Below are positions 23,366 to 35,623 of a stretch of DNA of 64,000 bases, in pieces. The notes under the pieces were generated by a model, which saw nothing but the letters and a program-made list of their open reading frames with translations, was not told where the DNA came from and searched no databases. The stretch covers positions 62,001 through 126,000 of the forward strand of contig JAYEVF010000031.1 of assembly GCA_036346355.1 (NCBI GenBank), given 5' to 3'. A program made the translations under genes and the position numbers. How positions within the stretch are numbered: the first letter of the stretch is position 1; each line of letters opens with the position of its first letter. The DNA is from Rhipidocladum racemiflorum (lineage: Eukaryota > Streptophyta > Magnoliopsida > Poales > Poaceae).

Positions 23366-26300
23366 TGTCGGGACCCCGAATTTGCAAATCCGGACCCTCT
23401 GTGTATTCAGCACTAGTCCAGGAACGCGCTAGTGCACACAGTCTTAACATCGGTATATATCACAATCATACCATACGATACTATCAAAGTACTTTATTTA
23501 AATAATCAAAGGGTTACTCGACCTTATGGCCAAGTTACAAATATATGCCTTGCAAGGCGAAACTTATTAAAAGAGAAATAGCAGCAGCGGAAAATCAAAT
23601 AAACTTCGTGGCGCCATCCAGTATACCACAGGCAATCGGCCAGGCTCGCATCCCTAAGTAGACGGGTCTTCTTGGAGTTCCTCCTCCAAAGTGGCGTAAT
23701 CTCCTCTTCAAGCGATATTGTGTTGAGGCAAGGGTGAGTACTTGGTACTCGACAAGTCATGCCAGAATGCAAGCTAATATACTATATGCATGGCTTAGTA
23801 CAAAGGAATAGCTCAGGTATATTTGCGATAAACAGACTTTTGACAAGTAATATGAGTAGATTCAAAGCGGTAGAAATAAGTAAAGCATAAATAACTTTTC
23901 AAGAAGTTTAATAAACATTTTTCCCATCCTAAACCATATTTCCATCATCTTCCTTGTTAAACCAACCCATCTTTTCAAAACCAAGTTATTTTCAAAGTCT
24001 ACCCCTTGACTGTAATTCCCGAGCATTGTCGATCACAGTGGACTCGGCTATTCAAATAGATTCTACACTCTGCAGAGGTTATGCACTTTACCCACAAGAT
24101 ACAATCCACTCACCACGTCGGTAGTGAATCGCCATACAAGAGTATCACGAATGAGCGATCATAACAAAGCCTTTCGGAAGCCTCAAACAACACAGGTGGT
24201 CCTCTCAGGTTCGTGCTCTACACCATCCCTTCCCTTAGCCAAGGCGAAGTATGGGACCAACACACCGTTAGATGGGTACTGGCCACGACCACGATACGCT
24301 CCCCGTACAATCACACAAAAGGTGTAATCGACACCTGAGGCTCCACAAGTGAGTCCTTAGCGACTTAGTCAACTAGGGCCGTCCCATTCCGACCATGTGG
24401 TTGCAAGTATGACCCAGTTCAAAGGCTTGCAAGGTTAAGTCCTTAGAGTGACCAGGGCAAGACTACCAGAAAAACCAAATCATCACTCCCAATGCCACCT
24501 GGCGGCCCAACTGATTACTCTTGCCACATGCCCCGGTCGAAATCTGTTTATCAAACCCCAGTTGATTACCATGCACCACGTGCCATCAACATCACATGAT
24601 ACTTTTCCAAAACAGGTTCAATATATCATTAAGTCAATATTAGCATTTGATTATCCAAAATCATGTCATGAGCACGTAGCAGGTCTAAGCAGTATACTAC
24701 AACGATCTAAACCCATGTTGGCAATTTAATAATGTCCAACTAGTAAACCACAACTAGGGTGACAAAGGATCATGGCACATACTTAAGTAATCAAGGTGTC
24801 ATATAGCAAATTGGTATTTATCTAACCCCGTGTTTAAACCAAAGTATCTTTCTAATTAAACTAGCATGCAATAGTTTAAATCAAAATAGATTTGAAATAG
24901 GATCAATATGGTCAAAGCACAACTTGCCTTCAAAAGTACTTGCTCTTGGTCTTGAGTTGGATCCTGAGTTAATACTTCTCCTCGAATCCTTAGGCACTTC
25001 AACGTCTACTCGTAAAGCGTGCAAATAGCAAATACACAAATGAACACTATGCAAAAGATCCCAAAACTCCAAATAAAATCCATAAACAGAGAGAACATAA
25101 TTTTCTGGATTTTTAGAAACTGGAATAAATCAAATTTGGAGTTAAAAGCATAAAAGTTATGATTATTTAAAGTTTAAATAATCAATTAAATAATTTTACA
25201 GAGAAAAACTTTAGTCCAAAAATTAAATAAAATTCATATTTAGGTAGATCTCAATTTTATACAAATTTAGAAATTTGAATCGCTCAAATCGGAGTTGAAG
25301 CATAAAAGTTATAAGCGTTTGAAGTTTGAATCTAAATTTGAATCAATATTTCGAATTAATAAATCATTTTCTTTTTCGGAAATTAATTGTGCGTCGGCAT
25401 GGACACGTGGCAGCCTCGATTGGCCTGCTGGCGTCGGTGTCCATGGACTTGGTCCACGCTTGGCTTGGGTCTACCGTGGACTCGGTCCACGACTCTACGT
25501 GTCGGCGACATGTGGGCCCTCTCGGGTGACGTCATCGGCCCGGCGTCGGTGAGGCTCGGCCGCGGTCTTGGCTGTGGGACCCATTGTGACGTCATGGGTG
25601 GCGTCGGCGCTGGCGAGGTCAGCCAGCGACATGCGGTCCCTCGACACGCGGGCCTCAGCGTCGGCGTCTGCTGCCAGCGCGTGGGCCAGCGTTGACCGCG
25701 ACGGTCCATCTTCCCGACACGTGGCGCAATCTCGGCCGTTGGTTTGAAAATCAGCGGCGCGGATTAGATCCAGGGTTAACACGTTGAAACTACTCGTTGC
25801 TCGTGGGCGTTCGATCTAGATCGGACGGTCGGATCTAATCTATATTCGCCGCTTTCTGACGCGTGGCAATTGTGAACCGTTGGATCTTGATCCAACGATC
25901 CAGATCTAATCGGGTTTGGGAACACGTGAGCTCACCTCAACCGTCCGATCTGGATCCGGCGGTCCTCCGAGCTCGCGACGGCGATGGCTTCACCAGCGCG
26001 GCCCGGCTTGACCGAGACGGGCGACAGCAGCCCGACGGCGTTTGGGCGTGCTCGGCGAGATGAAGCCTCCTTCGCCAGTGCGTCTCGTCGCGGGACTCGG
26101 ATCTGAGCTCCTTCTCGGCGGAAGACGACAGACGGCAGCGAAAGCGGCGCAAACCGTAGCGGAGGAAGAGACAACTCCGGCGGCGATTGCGGCTCAACGG
26201 TGGCGGCTCGGCGAGATGGCTCGAGGAGCAGGTGCGCCAAGGATGAGGGCAACCTCGGGGGCGTCTCACGCTTTAAATAGCCTCGGCGTCCGTGCCCTAG

Positions 26301-26898
26301 ACGGAAACCTAGTTCGCTACGGCGGCGGGCGGCGGCGAAGTCCGGCTTCGGACTTCGGCGAAGACGACGAAATCGTGGCCCGTCCGCGTGGCGCGATCAA
26401 CGCCACGATCGCCGCGCGCGATCGGATCCGGCGATTCACGGCTCGAGCCGTGCAGGCGGATCTCAGCCGTTGGATCTTGATCCAACGGTTGGGATTGATT
26501 AGGTTTAGGAGTGGGTTCGGTCGAGTCAACTGGCTCGGTCGGGTTCGAGTCCGACTCGAGTCCGACTTCGGACCAGGAATAATGTAACCGACCGGTCGGT
26601 CCTTTTCAGTAATTAATATTTAAAATAATTCCGATAATTCATTTAATTCATTAAAAATAGCAAATGACTCGAGAAAAATTCGGAAAAATTCTGGAAAATA
26701 TTTTGGAACATTTTGGACTCAAATAAAATATTCCCAACAAAATTTTATTTGAAAAATTAAATTCTTTAATTATTTCAAAATGGAATAAATTCAAATAAAT
26801 TCCAAATAAATCCAAATAAATTCCAGAAAATTCCAAAAATTCACCAAAGTGCCAAATCACACATGAATTTAAGAAAAGCAAAATTTTGGGATGTTACA
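23366..26898 (-). repeat. 3' LTR of element B
   Basis: An AT-rich left two thirds, then a GC-rich block (25,390-26,580) full of CGTGGC, GTCGGC and CCGTTGGATC motifs, then an AT-rich end. A perfect palindrome (CCGTTGGATC, TT, GATCCAACGG) lies at 26,467-26,488. The long plus-strand open frames in the GC-rich block (for example 26,042-26,587) are antisense to the element and look like by-products of GC content. Confidence 0.93.
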
Positions 26899-26914
26899 AA
26901 CCTCCCCCTTAATA
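26899..26914 (-). other. Polypurine tract of element B
   Basis: AACCTCCCCCTTAATA on the plus strand, directly after the LTR end; its reverse complement is a G-rich purine run. The copy at 63,601 has two more C. Confidence 0.8.
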
Positions 26915-26941
26915 GAATCTAGTCCCGAGATTCGGGGCTCA

Positions 26942-28440
26942 CTAAAGGAATAGGTTTGGAAACTCTTTCTTCAAATCCTCTTCAGCTCCCAAGTCGCCGC
27001 TTTCTTCATGGTTGCTCCACCGAACTCTACAAAAGCGGGTTGACTTGTTTCTAGTTTCTCGATCCATTGTGTCTAGAATCCTCACGGGATGCTCCTTATA
27101 GGTCAAATCCTCTTGCAACTCAATTGACTCTAGCGGTGTGCATTCCTCGGGAACTCGGAGACACTTCTTTAAGCTAGGACACATGGAATACATCATGTAC
27201 TCACCTTAGCATTGTGGCAACTCCGGTGATAAGCAACTTCGCCTCTGCGGCTCAAAATCTTAAATGGTCCAACATAGCAGGTGCGAGTTTCCCTTTGGCA
27301 TGGAACCTCTTAACTCCCACTGAGGCGTAACTCTGAGGTATACAAAGTCTTACGGTTCAAAACTCAAATCTCGGCGGCGATTATCGGCCATAACTCTTCT
27401 GTCGAGATTGGGCTATCTTCAACCTTTCCCTAATCATGGCGATCTGCTCTTGACCTCTTGAAGAATATCAGGCCCAAAGACACGGCGCTCGCCGGTCTCA
27501 TTCCAATTCAATGGCGTCCGGCGAAGTCGACCATCTGATGCCTCAAAAGGTGACATCTGTAAACTAGCCTCGATAACTATTGTTGTAACTAAACTCGGCA
27601 TACGGCAAACTTTTATCCCAAGAGGTAGCATAAGCCAATGCACAAGCTCTTAACATATCCTCCGAATCTGGTTGACTCTTTCGATGCTGCCCATCCGTCT
27701 GTGGATGATAAGGTATCTTGAAGTTCAAGCGGGTCCCCATGGCTTCATGCAACTTATTCCAACCTTGAGGTAAATTGGGTACCTCTGTCGATACAATCCT
27801 CCTTGGCACTCCGTGCAAACAAACAATCCCGATCATGTACAACTCTGCTAACTTATCTCCAGAGTAAGTGGTCTTCACGAGGATAAAATGGGCTACTTTA
27901 GTCGAGCGATCCACTATAACCCATATGGAGTCATAACCTCCTTGAGTCTTGACAAGCCGGTAATGAAATCCATTCCGATTTCCTCCCACTTCCACTCGGA
28001 GTATTTTCAGTGGTGTAGCAATCCTGCTTTGGTTTCGATGCATTGCCTTGACTCTGGCATACGTCGCACAATGCAACATGCTCGGCAACTTCACGTTTCA
28101 TACTCGGCCACCAGAATCTCTCCTTCAGATCCTGATACATCTTGGCGCTTCCAGGATGAATCGAGTACTTAGAGTCATGGGCTTCTTCCAAAATCAGTTG
28201 CTTTAACTCCTTTTTGTTAGGCACACAAATGCGATCCTTCATCCACAACGTGCCTTGTTCATCCAATTTGAAGTCCTCTGCCCTGCCTTCCTCCTTGATG
28301 GACTTAATCCTGCGGATCCTGTCATCATCCTTCTGTCCTTCTCGGATCTGATCCTCTAGGGTAGGCTTTACTTCCAATGCGGCCAAGAATCCGCTAGGTA
28401 CAACCTCAATCTTCATCTTTCGAAAATCCTCACATAACTC
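26942..28440 (-). pseudogene. Element B integrase and chromodomain
   Basis: Read leftwards: the zinc-binding region (EEAHDSKYSIHPGSAKMYQD, CDVCQ near 28,050), the DDE core (VDRSTKVAHFI near 27,890, HPQTDGQ near 27,690), the YAEFSYNNSY block near 27,590, and the chromodomain-like C-terminus at 26,942-27,196 (VRILDTMDRETRNKS, FCRVRWSNHEES). The core spans several frames: shifts near 27,970, 27,600 and 27,240. The homologous 63,647-63,964 copy is cleaner in the tail, so some breaks here may be base-call errors. Confidence 0.88.
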
Positions 28441-29691
28441 ATCCTGACTTGTGGCTAGTAACGCACTCACGGTATGGCTTTTCCGACTCAGAGCATCGGC
28501 TACTACGTTGGCCTTCCCGGGATGGTAATGGATTCCAACATTATAGTCCTTGATCAACTCTAGCCATCTCCTTTGCCTCATATTCAGATCCATTGGGTGA
28601 ATATGTACTTAAGGCTCTTATGATCCGTATACACCTCACATCTGTTTCCAATCAGATAGTGACGCCATATTTTCAAAGCATGCACTACGGCAGCTAACTC
28701 TAGGTCATGTGTCGGATAATTTTCCTCATGCGGCCTCAACTGCCTTGATGCATAAGCGACGACCTTTCCATTCTGCATCAGCACACATCCAAGTCCTTGG
28801 CGCGATGCGTCACAATAAATATCGAAGCTTTGAGCAACATCCGGTAGAACTAACACCGGTGCTGATGTCAATTGCTTCTTCAGCTCCTGAAATCCTTCCT
28901 CACATTCTGGCGTCCATGCAAACTTCTTTTCCTTCTTCAGCAATTGCGTAAGAGGTTTCGCAATTGTCGAAAAGCCTTCGATGAAACGGCGGTAATATCC
29001 TGCCATTCCAAGGAAACTCGAATCTGGGTCACGATCTTGGTAGCTCCCAATGTAACACGACTTCTACTTTGCTTGGATCTACTGGCGACTCCTTCCTGCG
29101 GTCATTACATTTCCAAGAAACTCCTCCTTGTCATTACAAAAATCACTCTTGCTGAACTTGGCGAAAAGTTCTTTGTTCCTCGGCTTTTCCAAAACTTCGC
29201 CTTAAGTGTTCGGCATGTTCATCCTCTGTCTTGGAGTAGACTAGGATATCGTCTATGAACACGACGACAAACTTGTCCAAATATTCCATGAACACCTTAT
29301 TCATCATATTCATGAAATAAGCTGGCGCATTCGTCAGCCCAAAGGACATAACTGTAAACTCGTAATGTCCATATCTTGACGAGAATGCAGTCTTCGGAAT
29401 ATCTTCTGATCGGATCTTCAACTGATGGTATCCCGATCTCAGATCAATCTTGGAGAAAACTCCGGCTCCTCTTAACTGATCAAACAAATCATCAATCCTG
29501 GGTAGCGGATACTTATTCTTTACGGTGACTTCATTGAGTGCACGGTAGTCAATGCACATCCTGAAACTCCCGTCCTTCTTCTTGACAAACAAAACTGGTG
29601 CTCCCCACGGTGACGAACTTGGTCTGATAAATCCTTTATCCATTAACTCTTCCAGCTGTTTCTTCATCTCTACCAACTCCTCGGTAGACAT
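28430..29691 (-). pseudogene. Element B reverse transcriptase and RNase H
   Basis: RT at 29,143-29,691 shows RMCIDYRALNEVTVKNKYPL, FSKIDLRSGYHQL, SFGLTNAPAYFM and the catalytic VVVFIDDILVYSK. A frame break lies around 29,010-29,150. RNase H at 28,430-29,006 shows IYCDASRQGLG, VYTDHKSLKYIFTQ and VVADALSRKS. The blocks are typical of gypsy elements and clearly diverged from element E. Confidence 0.92.
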
Positions 29692-29708
29692 CCGATAGGG
29701 TCTCTTTG

Positions 29709-30197
29709 CTATCGGTCTTTGTGCAGTACAAGTTCTATCACAAACTCTATGTCCCTGTCTGGCGGCATACCAGGTAGATCCTCGGGAAAAACATCGGGGT
29801 ACTCATTCACTACCGGAACATCCTCTATGCTGATTGCCTTGGTACTGTTAACCATCAACTGTCCATCTCTAACTGCAGTGGCTTGAAATTCCACTTTCTT
29901 CCCACACGGGCTCTCAACTGAGATAGTCCTTCGTCCACAATCCAATACGGCCTTGTGCTTGGATAACCAATCCATTCCCAATATAACATCTAAGGTCTGG
30001 GTCTCCAAAATTATAAGGTTTGCTAGGAACTCTATTCCATCTATTAGTATTCTCACCCCGGAACATCCTACTTCCGTTCGGAGTTCGGAACCAGGGGTTT
30101 GAACTAACAGCATGCACTTAAGTCTTGCAATTCTCAAGTCATTTCTAGTAGCAAAGCCTTGCGAAACAAACGAATGCGAAGCTCCAGAGTCAAACAA
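29709..30197 (-). pseudogene. Element B aspartic protease region
   Basis: MFDSGASHSFVSQGFA is the retropepsin active site; ILGMDWLSKHKAVLDC is the conserved C-terminal block. The end (DIEFVIEL) leads into the RT frame, with a frame break at about 29,700. Confidence 0.88.
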
Positions 30198-30249
30198 AAG
30201 CTGCAGAGTATCGAGTTAACAAGTAACTTACCCGATTTACGCGTCAGTA

Positions 30250-31379
30250 GCATTTTGCGGTGCATCTGCGGTGACATGGTTGACTCGGCCTCTCACCTGA
30301 TGCAGGGTATGGCTCCTGGTGCCGGGCGTCCTAGCTGGGGTGGTTCCTAGGTTGAAGCGAATCGGGTCACTCCTGCTGTCTTCTTTGGACAAGCTGTTGG
30401 CAAAGTGTCTGGCTCGTTGCGATTGTAATAGCGTCTCACTGTTCCCTATTTATTTGCACAGGGTAGCGTTTCTAGCGGGCCGGGAGTCTGTAGTTCTGAT
30501 TGACAGGTCTTAGTCTTTGAGGAGGGTGTCCTTGTTGCATTCTCGTGGTTGGAATCTGAAGAATTGATTTGGTGCAACTCTCAGCGCTGCTATTGCGTTC
30601 ACGACGTGATCCTTCTTTGTTGCATCCTGCGCTTCTGTTCTCATCCGGTTCCTTGCGCTTGTCTTCAAGAATAAGCGCCTTATTCACCAACTCTTGGAAA
30701 TCTGGAAAGGTGTGGGTGATCAATCCTACTTGCAATCCCGAGTTAAGTCCCTTCATGAAACGAGGCCTGCGGATTTATCTCGTCGCTACATCCTCAAAGC
30801 GTAGCGTGCTAGCTGTGTGAACTTGTTCAGGTAGTCGACCACCGGCTGATTACCTTGCTTCGATGCTCTGAACTCCTCCTTCTTAAGGTCCATAATTCCT
30901 TCAGGCACGTGATCTTTGTCGGAATGCAGGTGTGAACTCCTCCCAAGTGATATCTTGAGGGTTCTCTGCGTGGCACGAAGTTCTCCCACCATTCGGTCGT
31001 TCCTTCCAAGCGATGAGAAGCGTAAAGTACCTTCTCATTCCCTATGCATTGAGCTATGTGTAGCTTCCTCTCAATTGATCTTAACCAATCGTCGGCCTCC
31101 AACGGATTGGCATTCCCGAAGAAAGTGGGTGGGTGAGTCCTCATGAACTCACGGCAGCCTTGTATTACGGCGTGGTCCACGATTAACTTGATTAGCGGTG
31201 GCCTGGCGGTGGACGTGCTGCATTTGTTGCATCATAGCATGCATCAACTGGGTCTGAGCAGCAAGAAATGCTCCAAAATTCTGCACATCCAGTGGCGGTG
31301 CTGGTGCTCCATCATTGGGGTTTTCTGCTGGGCGAGATCCACTCCCATTGCTTCCAAAGTTTCCACGGGTGGTTACCAT
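30250..31379 (-). pseudogene. Element B gag
   Basis: Starts MVTTRGNFGSNGSGSR at 31,379. A Met- and Gln-rich stretch (MHAMMQQMQHVHRQ) precedes the capsid-like domain (FFGNANPLEADDWLRSIERK near 31,110, EFRASKQGNQPVVDYLNKF near 30,850, PDFQELVNKALILEDKR near 30,690). The nucleocapsid part near 30,300-30,520 is too rearranged to show a clean zinc knuckle. Several frameshifts break it. Confidence 0.82.
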
Positions 31380-31878
31380 CTTCGATTTGCTCTAGGTTCA
31401 GAGATGAGAGGGAAACAAGAATAGACAAGTAGTATGGAACTTATGCGGGCGAAAGGGGTAACTTTAAGGTCCATCTTTATTATTAATAACTTGGTATGGC
31501 TGCTTACAATGCCTAAGGGCCTTGCAACACATACTGCACACTCAGCAAACAAAGCAAATCCAAATCGAACTAACTCTGGAATATAACGCCTAAAGGGTAA
31601 CTCTTTATTCTATGACGCGACTCGGCGAAGGAGTCTCACTATAGAACCTATGCTCACTCATCGAGAAAACCTCCATCTGTCACAAGAGTGCTTTACGTAA
31701 GAACTCGGAATTTTCGAATTGTGACAAGGTAAGGAAAAATTTCAGCAAGAGACGAGAAAAGAGAGAAGGGGATAAGTCGAGATGTCATTTCTTGTCTTCA
31801 CAAATTTTCAGATTTAGAAAATAGGTTTTATCCTCACTACGACCATTCTAGCTTAGGGTTGAGCCTACAGTCAAGTAT
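31380..31878 (-). other. 5' leader of element B
   Basis: About 500 bases between gag and the primer site, without a coding signal. Confidence 0.6.
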
Positions 31879-31891
31879 GGCTCTGATACCA
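31879..31891 (-). other. Primer binding site of element B (initiator tRNA-Met type)
   Basis: On the minus strand TGGTATCAGAGCC, a full 13-base match to the plant tRNA-iMet primer consensus, four bases inside the 5' LTR. Confidence 0.93.
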
Positions 31892-31895
31892 CCTC

Positions 31896-34800
31896 TGTCG
31901 GGACCCCGAATTTGCAAATCCGGACCCTCTGTGTATTCAGCACTAGTCCAGGAACGCGCTAGTGCACACAGTCTTAACATCGGTATATATCACAATCATA
32001 CCATACGATACTATCAAAGTACTTTATTTAAATAATCAAAGGGTTACTCGACCTTATGGCCAAGTTACAAATATATGCCTTGCAAGGCGAAACTTATTAA
32101 AAGAGAAATAGCAGCAGCGGAAAATCAAATAAACTTCGTGGCGCCATCCAAGATACCACAGCAACTGGATCGGGCTCGCATCCCTAAGTAGACGGGTCTT
32201 CTTGGAGTTCCTCCTCCAAAGTGGCGTAATCTCCTCTTCAACCGGAGCATATTGTGTTGAGGCAAGGGTGAGTACTTGGTACTCGACAAGTCATGCATGT
32301 AATGCAAGCTAATATACTATATGCATGGCTTAGTACAAAGGAATAGCTCAGGGTATATTTGCAGTAAACAGCTTTTGACAAGTAATATGAGTAGATTCGA
32401 AAGCAGTAGAAATAAGTAAAGCATAAATAACTTTTCAAGAAGTTTAATAAACATTTTTCCCATCCTAAACCATATTTCCATCATCTTCCTTGTTAAACCA
32501 ACCCATCTTTTCAAAACCAAGTTATTTTCAGAAAGTCTACCCCTTGACTGTAATTCCCGAGCATTGTCCAGTACCGTGGACTCGGCTATTCAAATAGATT
32601 CTACACTCTGCAGAGGTTATGCACTTTACCCACAAGATACAATCCACTCACCACGTCAGCCGTGAATCGCCATACAAGAGTATGCGAATGAGCGATCATA
32701 ACAAAGCCTTTCGGAAGCCTCAAACAACACAGGTGGTCCTCTCCGGTACGTGCTCTACACCATCCCTTCCCTTAGCCAAGGCGAAGTATGGGACCAACAC
32801 ACCGTTAGATGGGTACCTGGCCACGCCCACGATCGCTCCCCGCACAATCACACAAAAGGTGTAATCGACACCTGAGGCTCCACAAGTGAGTCCTTAGCGA
32901 CTTAGTCAACTAGGGCCGTCCCATTCCAGCCATGTGGTTGCAAGTATGACCCAGTTCAAAGGCTTGCAAGGTTAAGTCCTTAGAGTGACCAGGGCAAGAC
33001 TACCCGAAAAACCAAATCATCACTCCCAATGCCACACTGGCCCACCTGATTACTCTTGCCACATGCCCCGGTCGAAAACTGTTTATCAAACCCGCTTGAT
33101 TACCATGCACCACGTGCCATCAACATCACATGATACTTTTCCAAAACAGGTTCAATATATCATTAAGTCAATATTAGCATTTGATTATCCAAAATCATGT
33201 CATGAGCACGTAGCAGGTCTAAGCAGTATACTACAACGATCTAAACCCATGTTGGCAATTTAATAATGTCCAACTAGTAAACCACAACTAGGGTGACAAA
33301 GGATCATGGCACATACTTAAGTAATCAAGGTGTCATATAGCAAATTGGTATTTATCTAACCCCCAGGTTTAAACCAAAGTATCTTTCTAATTAAACTAGC
33401 ATGCAATAGTTTAAATCAAAATAGATTTCGAAATAGGATCAATATGGTCAAAGCACAACTTGCCTTCAAAAAGTACTTGCTCTTGGTCTTGAGTTGGATC
33501 CTGAGTTAATACTTCTCCCTCGAATCCTTCCGGCACTTCAACGTCTACTCGTAAAGCGTGCAAATAGCAAATACACAAATGAACACTATGCAAAAAGATC
33601 CCAAAACTCCAAATAAAATCCATAAACAGAGAGAACATAATTTTCTGGATTTTTAGAAACTGGAATCGTCAAATTTGGAGTTAAAGCATAAAAGTTATGA
33701 TTATTTAAAGTTTAAATAATCAATTAAATAATTTTACAGAGAAAAACTTTAGTCCAAAAATTAAATAAAATTCATATTTAGGTAGATCTCAATTTTATAC
33801 AAATTTAGAAATTTGAATCGCTCAAATCGGAGTTGAAACGCAAAAGTTATAAGCGTTTGAAGTTTGAATCTAAATTTGAATCAATATTTCGAATTAATAA
33901 ATCATTTTCTTTTTCGAAATTAATTATTGCGTCGGCATGGACACGTGGCAGCCTCGATTGGCCTGCTGGCGTCGGCCGGTCCATGGACTTGGTCCACGCT
34001 TGGCTTGGGTCTACTGTGGACTCGGTCCACGACTCACGTGTCGGCCGACATGTGGGCCCTCTCGTGACGCGTCATCGCCGACGTCGGCGGGGCTCACCAC
34101 GGTCGGCGGCAGTGGGACCCATTGTGACGTCATGGGTGACGTCGGCGCTGGCGGGTCAGCCAGCGACATGCGGTCCCTCGACACGCGGGCCTCGCGTCGG
34201 CGTCACACGCGCAGCGTGGGCCAGCGTTGACCGCGGCGGTCCATCTTCCCGACACGTGGCGCAATCTCACCGTTGGTTTGAAAATCAACCCGCGGATTAG
34301 ATCCAGGGTTAACACGCGTTGAAACTACTCGTTGCTCGTGGGCGTTCGATCTAGATCGGACGGTCCAGATCTAATCCTATATTCGCCTTTGCTACAACGC
34401 GTGGCAATTGTGAACCGTTGGATCTTGATCCAACGATCCGCATCTAATCGGGTTTGGGAACACGTGAGCTCACCTCAACCGTCCGATCTGGATCCGACGG
34501 TCCTCCGAGCTCGCGGACGGCGATGGCTTCACGCGGCGCTGGCTTGACCGAGACGGACGGCGACGAGCCCGACGGCGGCGTTTGGGGCGTGCTTTCGGCG
34601 AGATGAAGCCTCCTTCGGAGTGCGTCTCGTCGCGAGGACTCGGATCTGAGCTCCTTCTCGGCGGAAGACGACGGACGACGGCGAAACCGCGCAAACGCAG
34701 CGGAGGAAGAGACAACTCCGGCGAGCGATTGCGGCTCAACGGTGGCGGCTCGGCGAGATGGCTCGAGAACGGGTGCGCAAGGATGAGGGCAACCTCGGGG

Positions 34801-35437
34801 GGCGTCTCACGCTTTAAATAGCCTCGGCGTCCGTGCCTAGACGGAAACCTAGTTCGCTCTGGCCATGCGGGCGCGGCGCGAAGTCCGCCGGACTCGGCGA
34901 AGACGACGAATCGTGGCCGCCCACGTGGCGCGATCAGCGGCCACGATCGCACGCAGGCGCGATCGGATCCGCCCGATTCTGGCTCGAATGCAGACGGGCG
35001 GATCTCGGCCGTTGGATCTTGATCCAACGGTTGGGATTGATTAGGTTTAGAGTGGGTTCGGTCGAGTCAATGGCTCGGTCGGGTTCGAGTCCGACTCGAG
35101 TCCGACTTCGGACCGAGGAATAATGTAACCGGTCGGTCCTTTTCCAGTAATTAATATTTAAAATAATTCCCAGTAATTCATTTAATTCATTAAAAATAGC
35201 AAATGACTCAGAAAAATTCCAGAAAAATTCTGGAAAATATTTTGGAACATTTTGGACTCAAATAAAATATTCCCAACAAAATTTTATTTGAAAAATTAAA
35301 TTCTTTAATTATTTCAAAATGGAATAAATTCAAATAAATTCCAAATAAATCCAAATAAATTCCAGAAAATTCCAAAAATTCACCAAAGTGCCAAATCACA
35401 CATGAATTTAAGAAAAGCAAAATTTTGGGATGTTACA
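31896..35437 (-). repeat. 5' LTR of element B
   Basis: 3,542 bp, colinear with 23,366-26,898. The palindrome CCGTTGGATC/GATCCAACGG recurs at 35,009-35,030. A CTATTTAAAGC stretch near 34,813 (minus strand) is the best candidate TATA box, about 620 bases into the LTR. The LTRs differ mostly by clustered 2-6-base changes and indels rather than scattered transitions. Confidence 0.93.
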
Positions 35438-35442
35438 GTTTG

Positions 35443-35478
35443 GTAACATTCAGGCATTGAAGATGCCAGGGTGTTACA
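35443..35478 (+). repeat. 3' LTR of element A, part 3 of 3
   Basis: GTAACATTCAGGCATTGAAG to GGTGTTACA. The same end is at 6265-6301. The element boundary is at 35,478, where Ulp1-like coding sequence resumes. Confidence 0.9.
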
Positions 35479-35562
35479 AACGCCACGCTGTTGAGGGCCT
35501 GAACATTGTAAGTGTGTGCTATCACAGTCTACATTTGTCTAATTAATAGCGATAAATGTTCG

Positions 35563-35567
<5 letters not shown>

Positions 35568-35606
<39 letters not shown>
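35568..35606. repeat. (TA)n microsatellite
   Basis: About 19 uninterrupted TA units inside the intron before the second visible Ulp1 exon. Confidence 0.97.
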
Positions 35607-35608
<2 letters not shown>

Positions 35609-35623
35609 CTTTTGTATATATAG

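Larger units (their letters stand above)
23366..35437 (-). mobile_element. Complete Ty3/gypsy chromovirus with 3.5-kb LTRs (element B), minus strand, TSD GTTTG
   Basis: A 12,072-bp element flanked by GTTTG (23,361-23,365 and 35,438-35,442). LTRs are 23,366-26,898 (3,533 bp) and 31,896-35,437 (3,542 bp), both TGTCGGGACC...GATGTTACA. The interior holds a polypurine tract, gag-pol on the minus strand and a perfect tRNA-Met primer site. The chromodomain-type integrase tail (ILDTMDRETRNKSTRF) and long LTRs point to a Tekay/Del-like chromovirus (inference from family knowledge). A third LTR of the same family starts at 60,079. Confidence 0.95.
6084..35478 (+). mobile_element. Outer LTR retrotransposon A with a non-coding interior, host of four insertions
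   Basis: Reassembled from pieces: 5' LTR end 6084-6301, primer site 6303-6315, interior 6316-9446 and 11,489-12,013, polypurine tract 12,014-12,028, and 3' LTR 12,029-13,006 + 22,154-23,365 + 35,443-35,478 (2,226 bp in total). LTR ends, primer site and polypurine tract match the coding gypsy elements nearby, but the ~3.7-kb interior has no gag or pol. It looks like a non-autonomous derivative of the large-retrotransposon-derivative type, probably mobilised in trans (inference). It interrupts a CACTA Ulp1 gene at 35,478. The expected target duplication is AACGC; the left copy is outside the window. Confidence 0.82.

Noticed and set aside
26042..26587. Long plus-strand open frame (181 aa) in the GC-rich part of the element B LTR, with shorter equivalents at 34,582 and 62,610
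   Set aside because: The three LTR copies keep no common reading frame because small indels break it differently in each; high GC explains the lack of stops.
34470..35027. 185-aa minus-strand frame in the other element B LTR
   Set aside because: No conserved counterpart of that length in the sister LTRs and no known domain; judged a GC-content artefact.
35479..35483. Target duplication AACGC of element A
   Set aside because: Only the right-hand copy is in the window, so it cannot be confirmed; reported only as expected.
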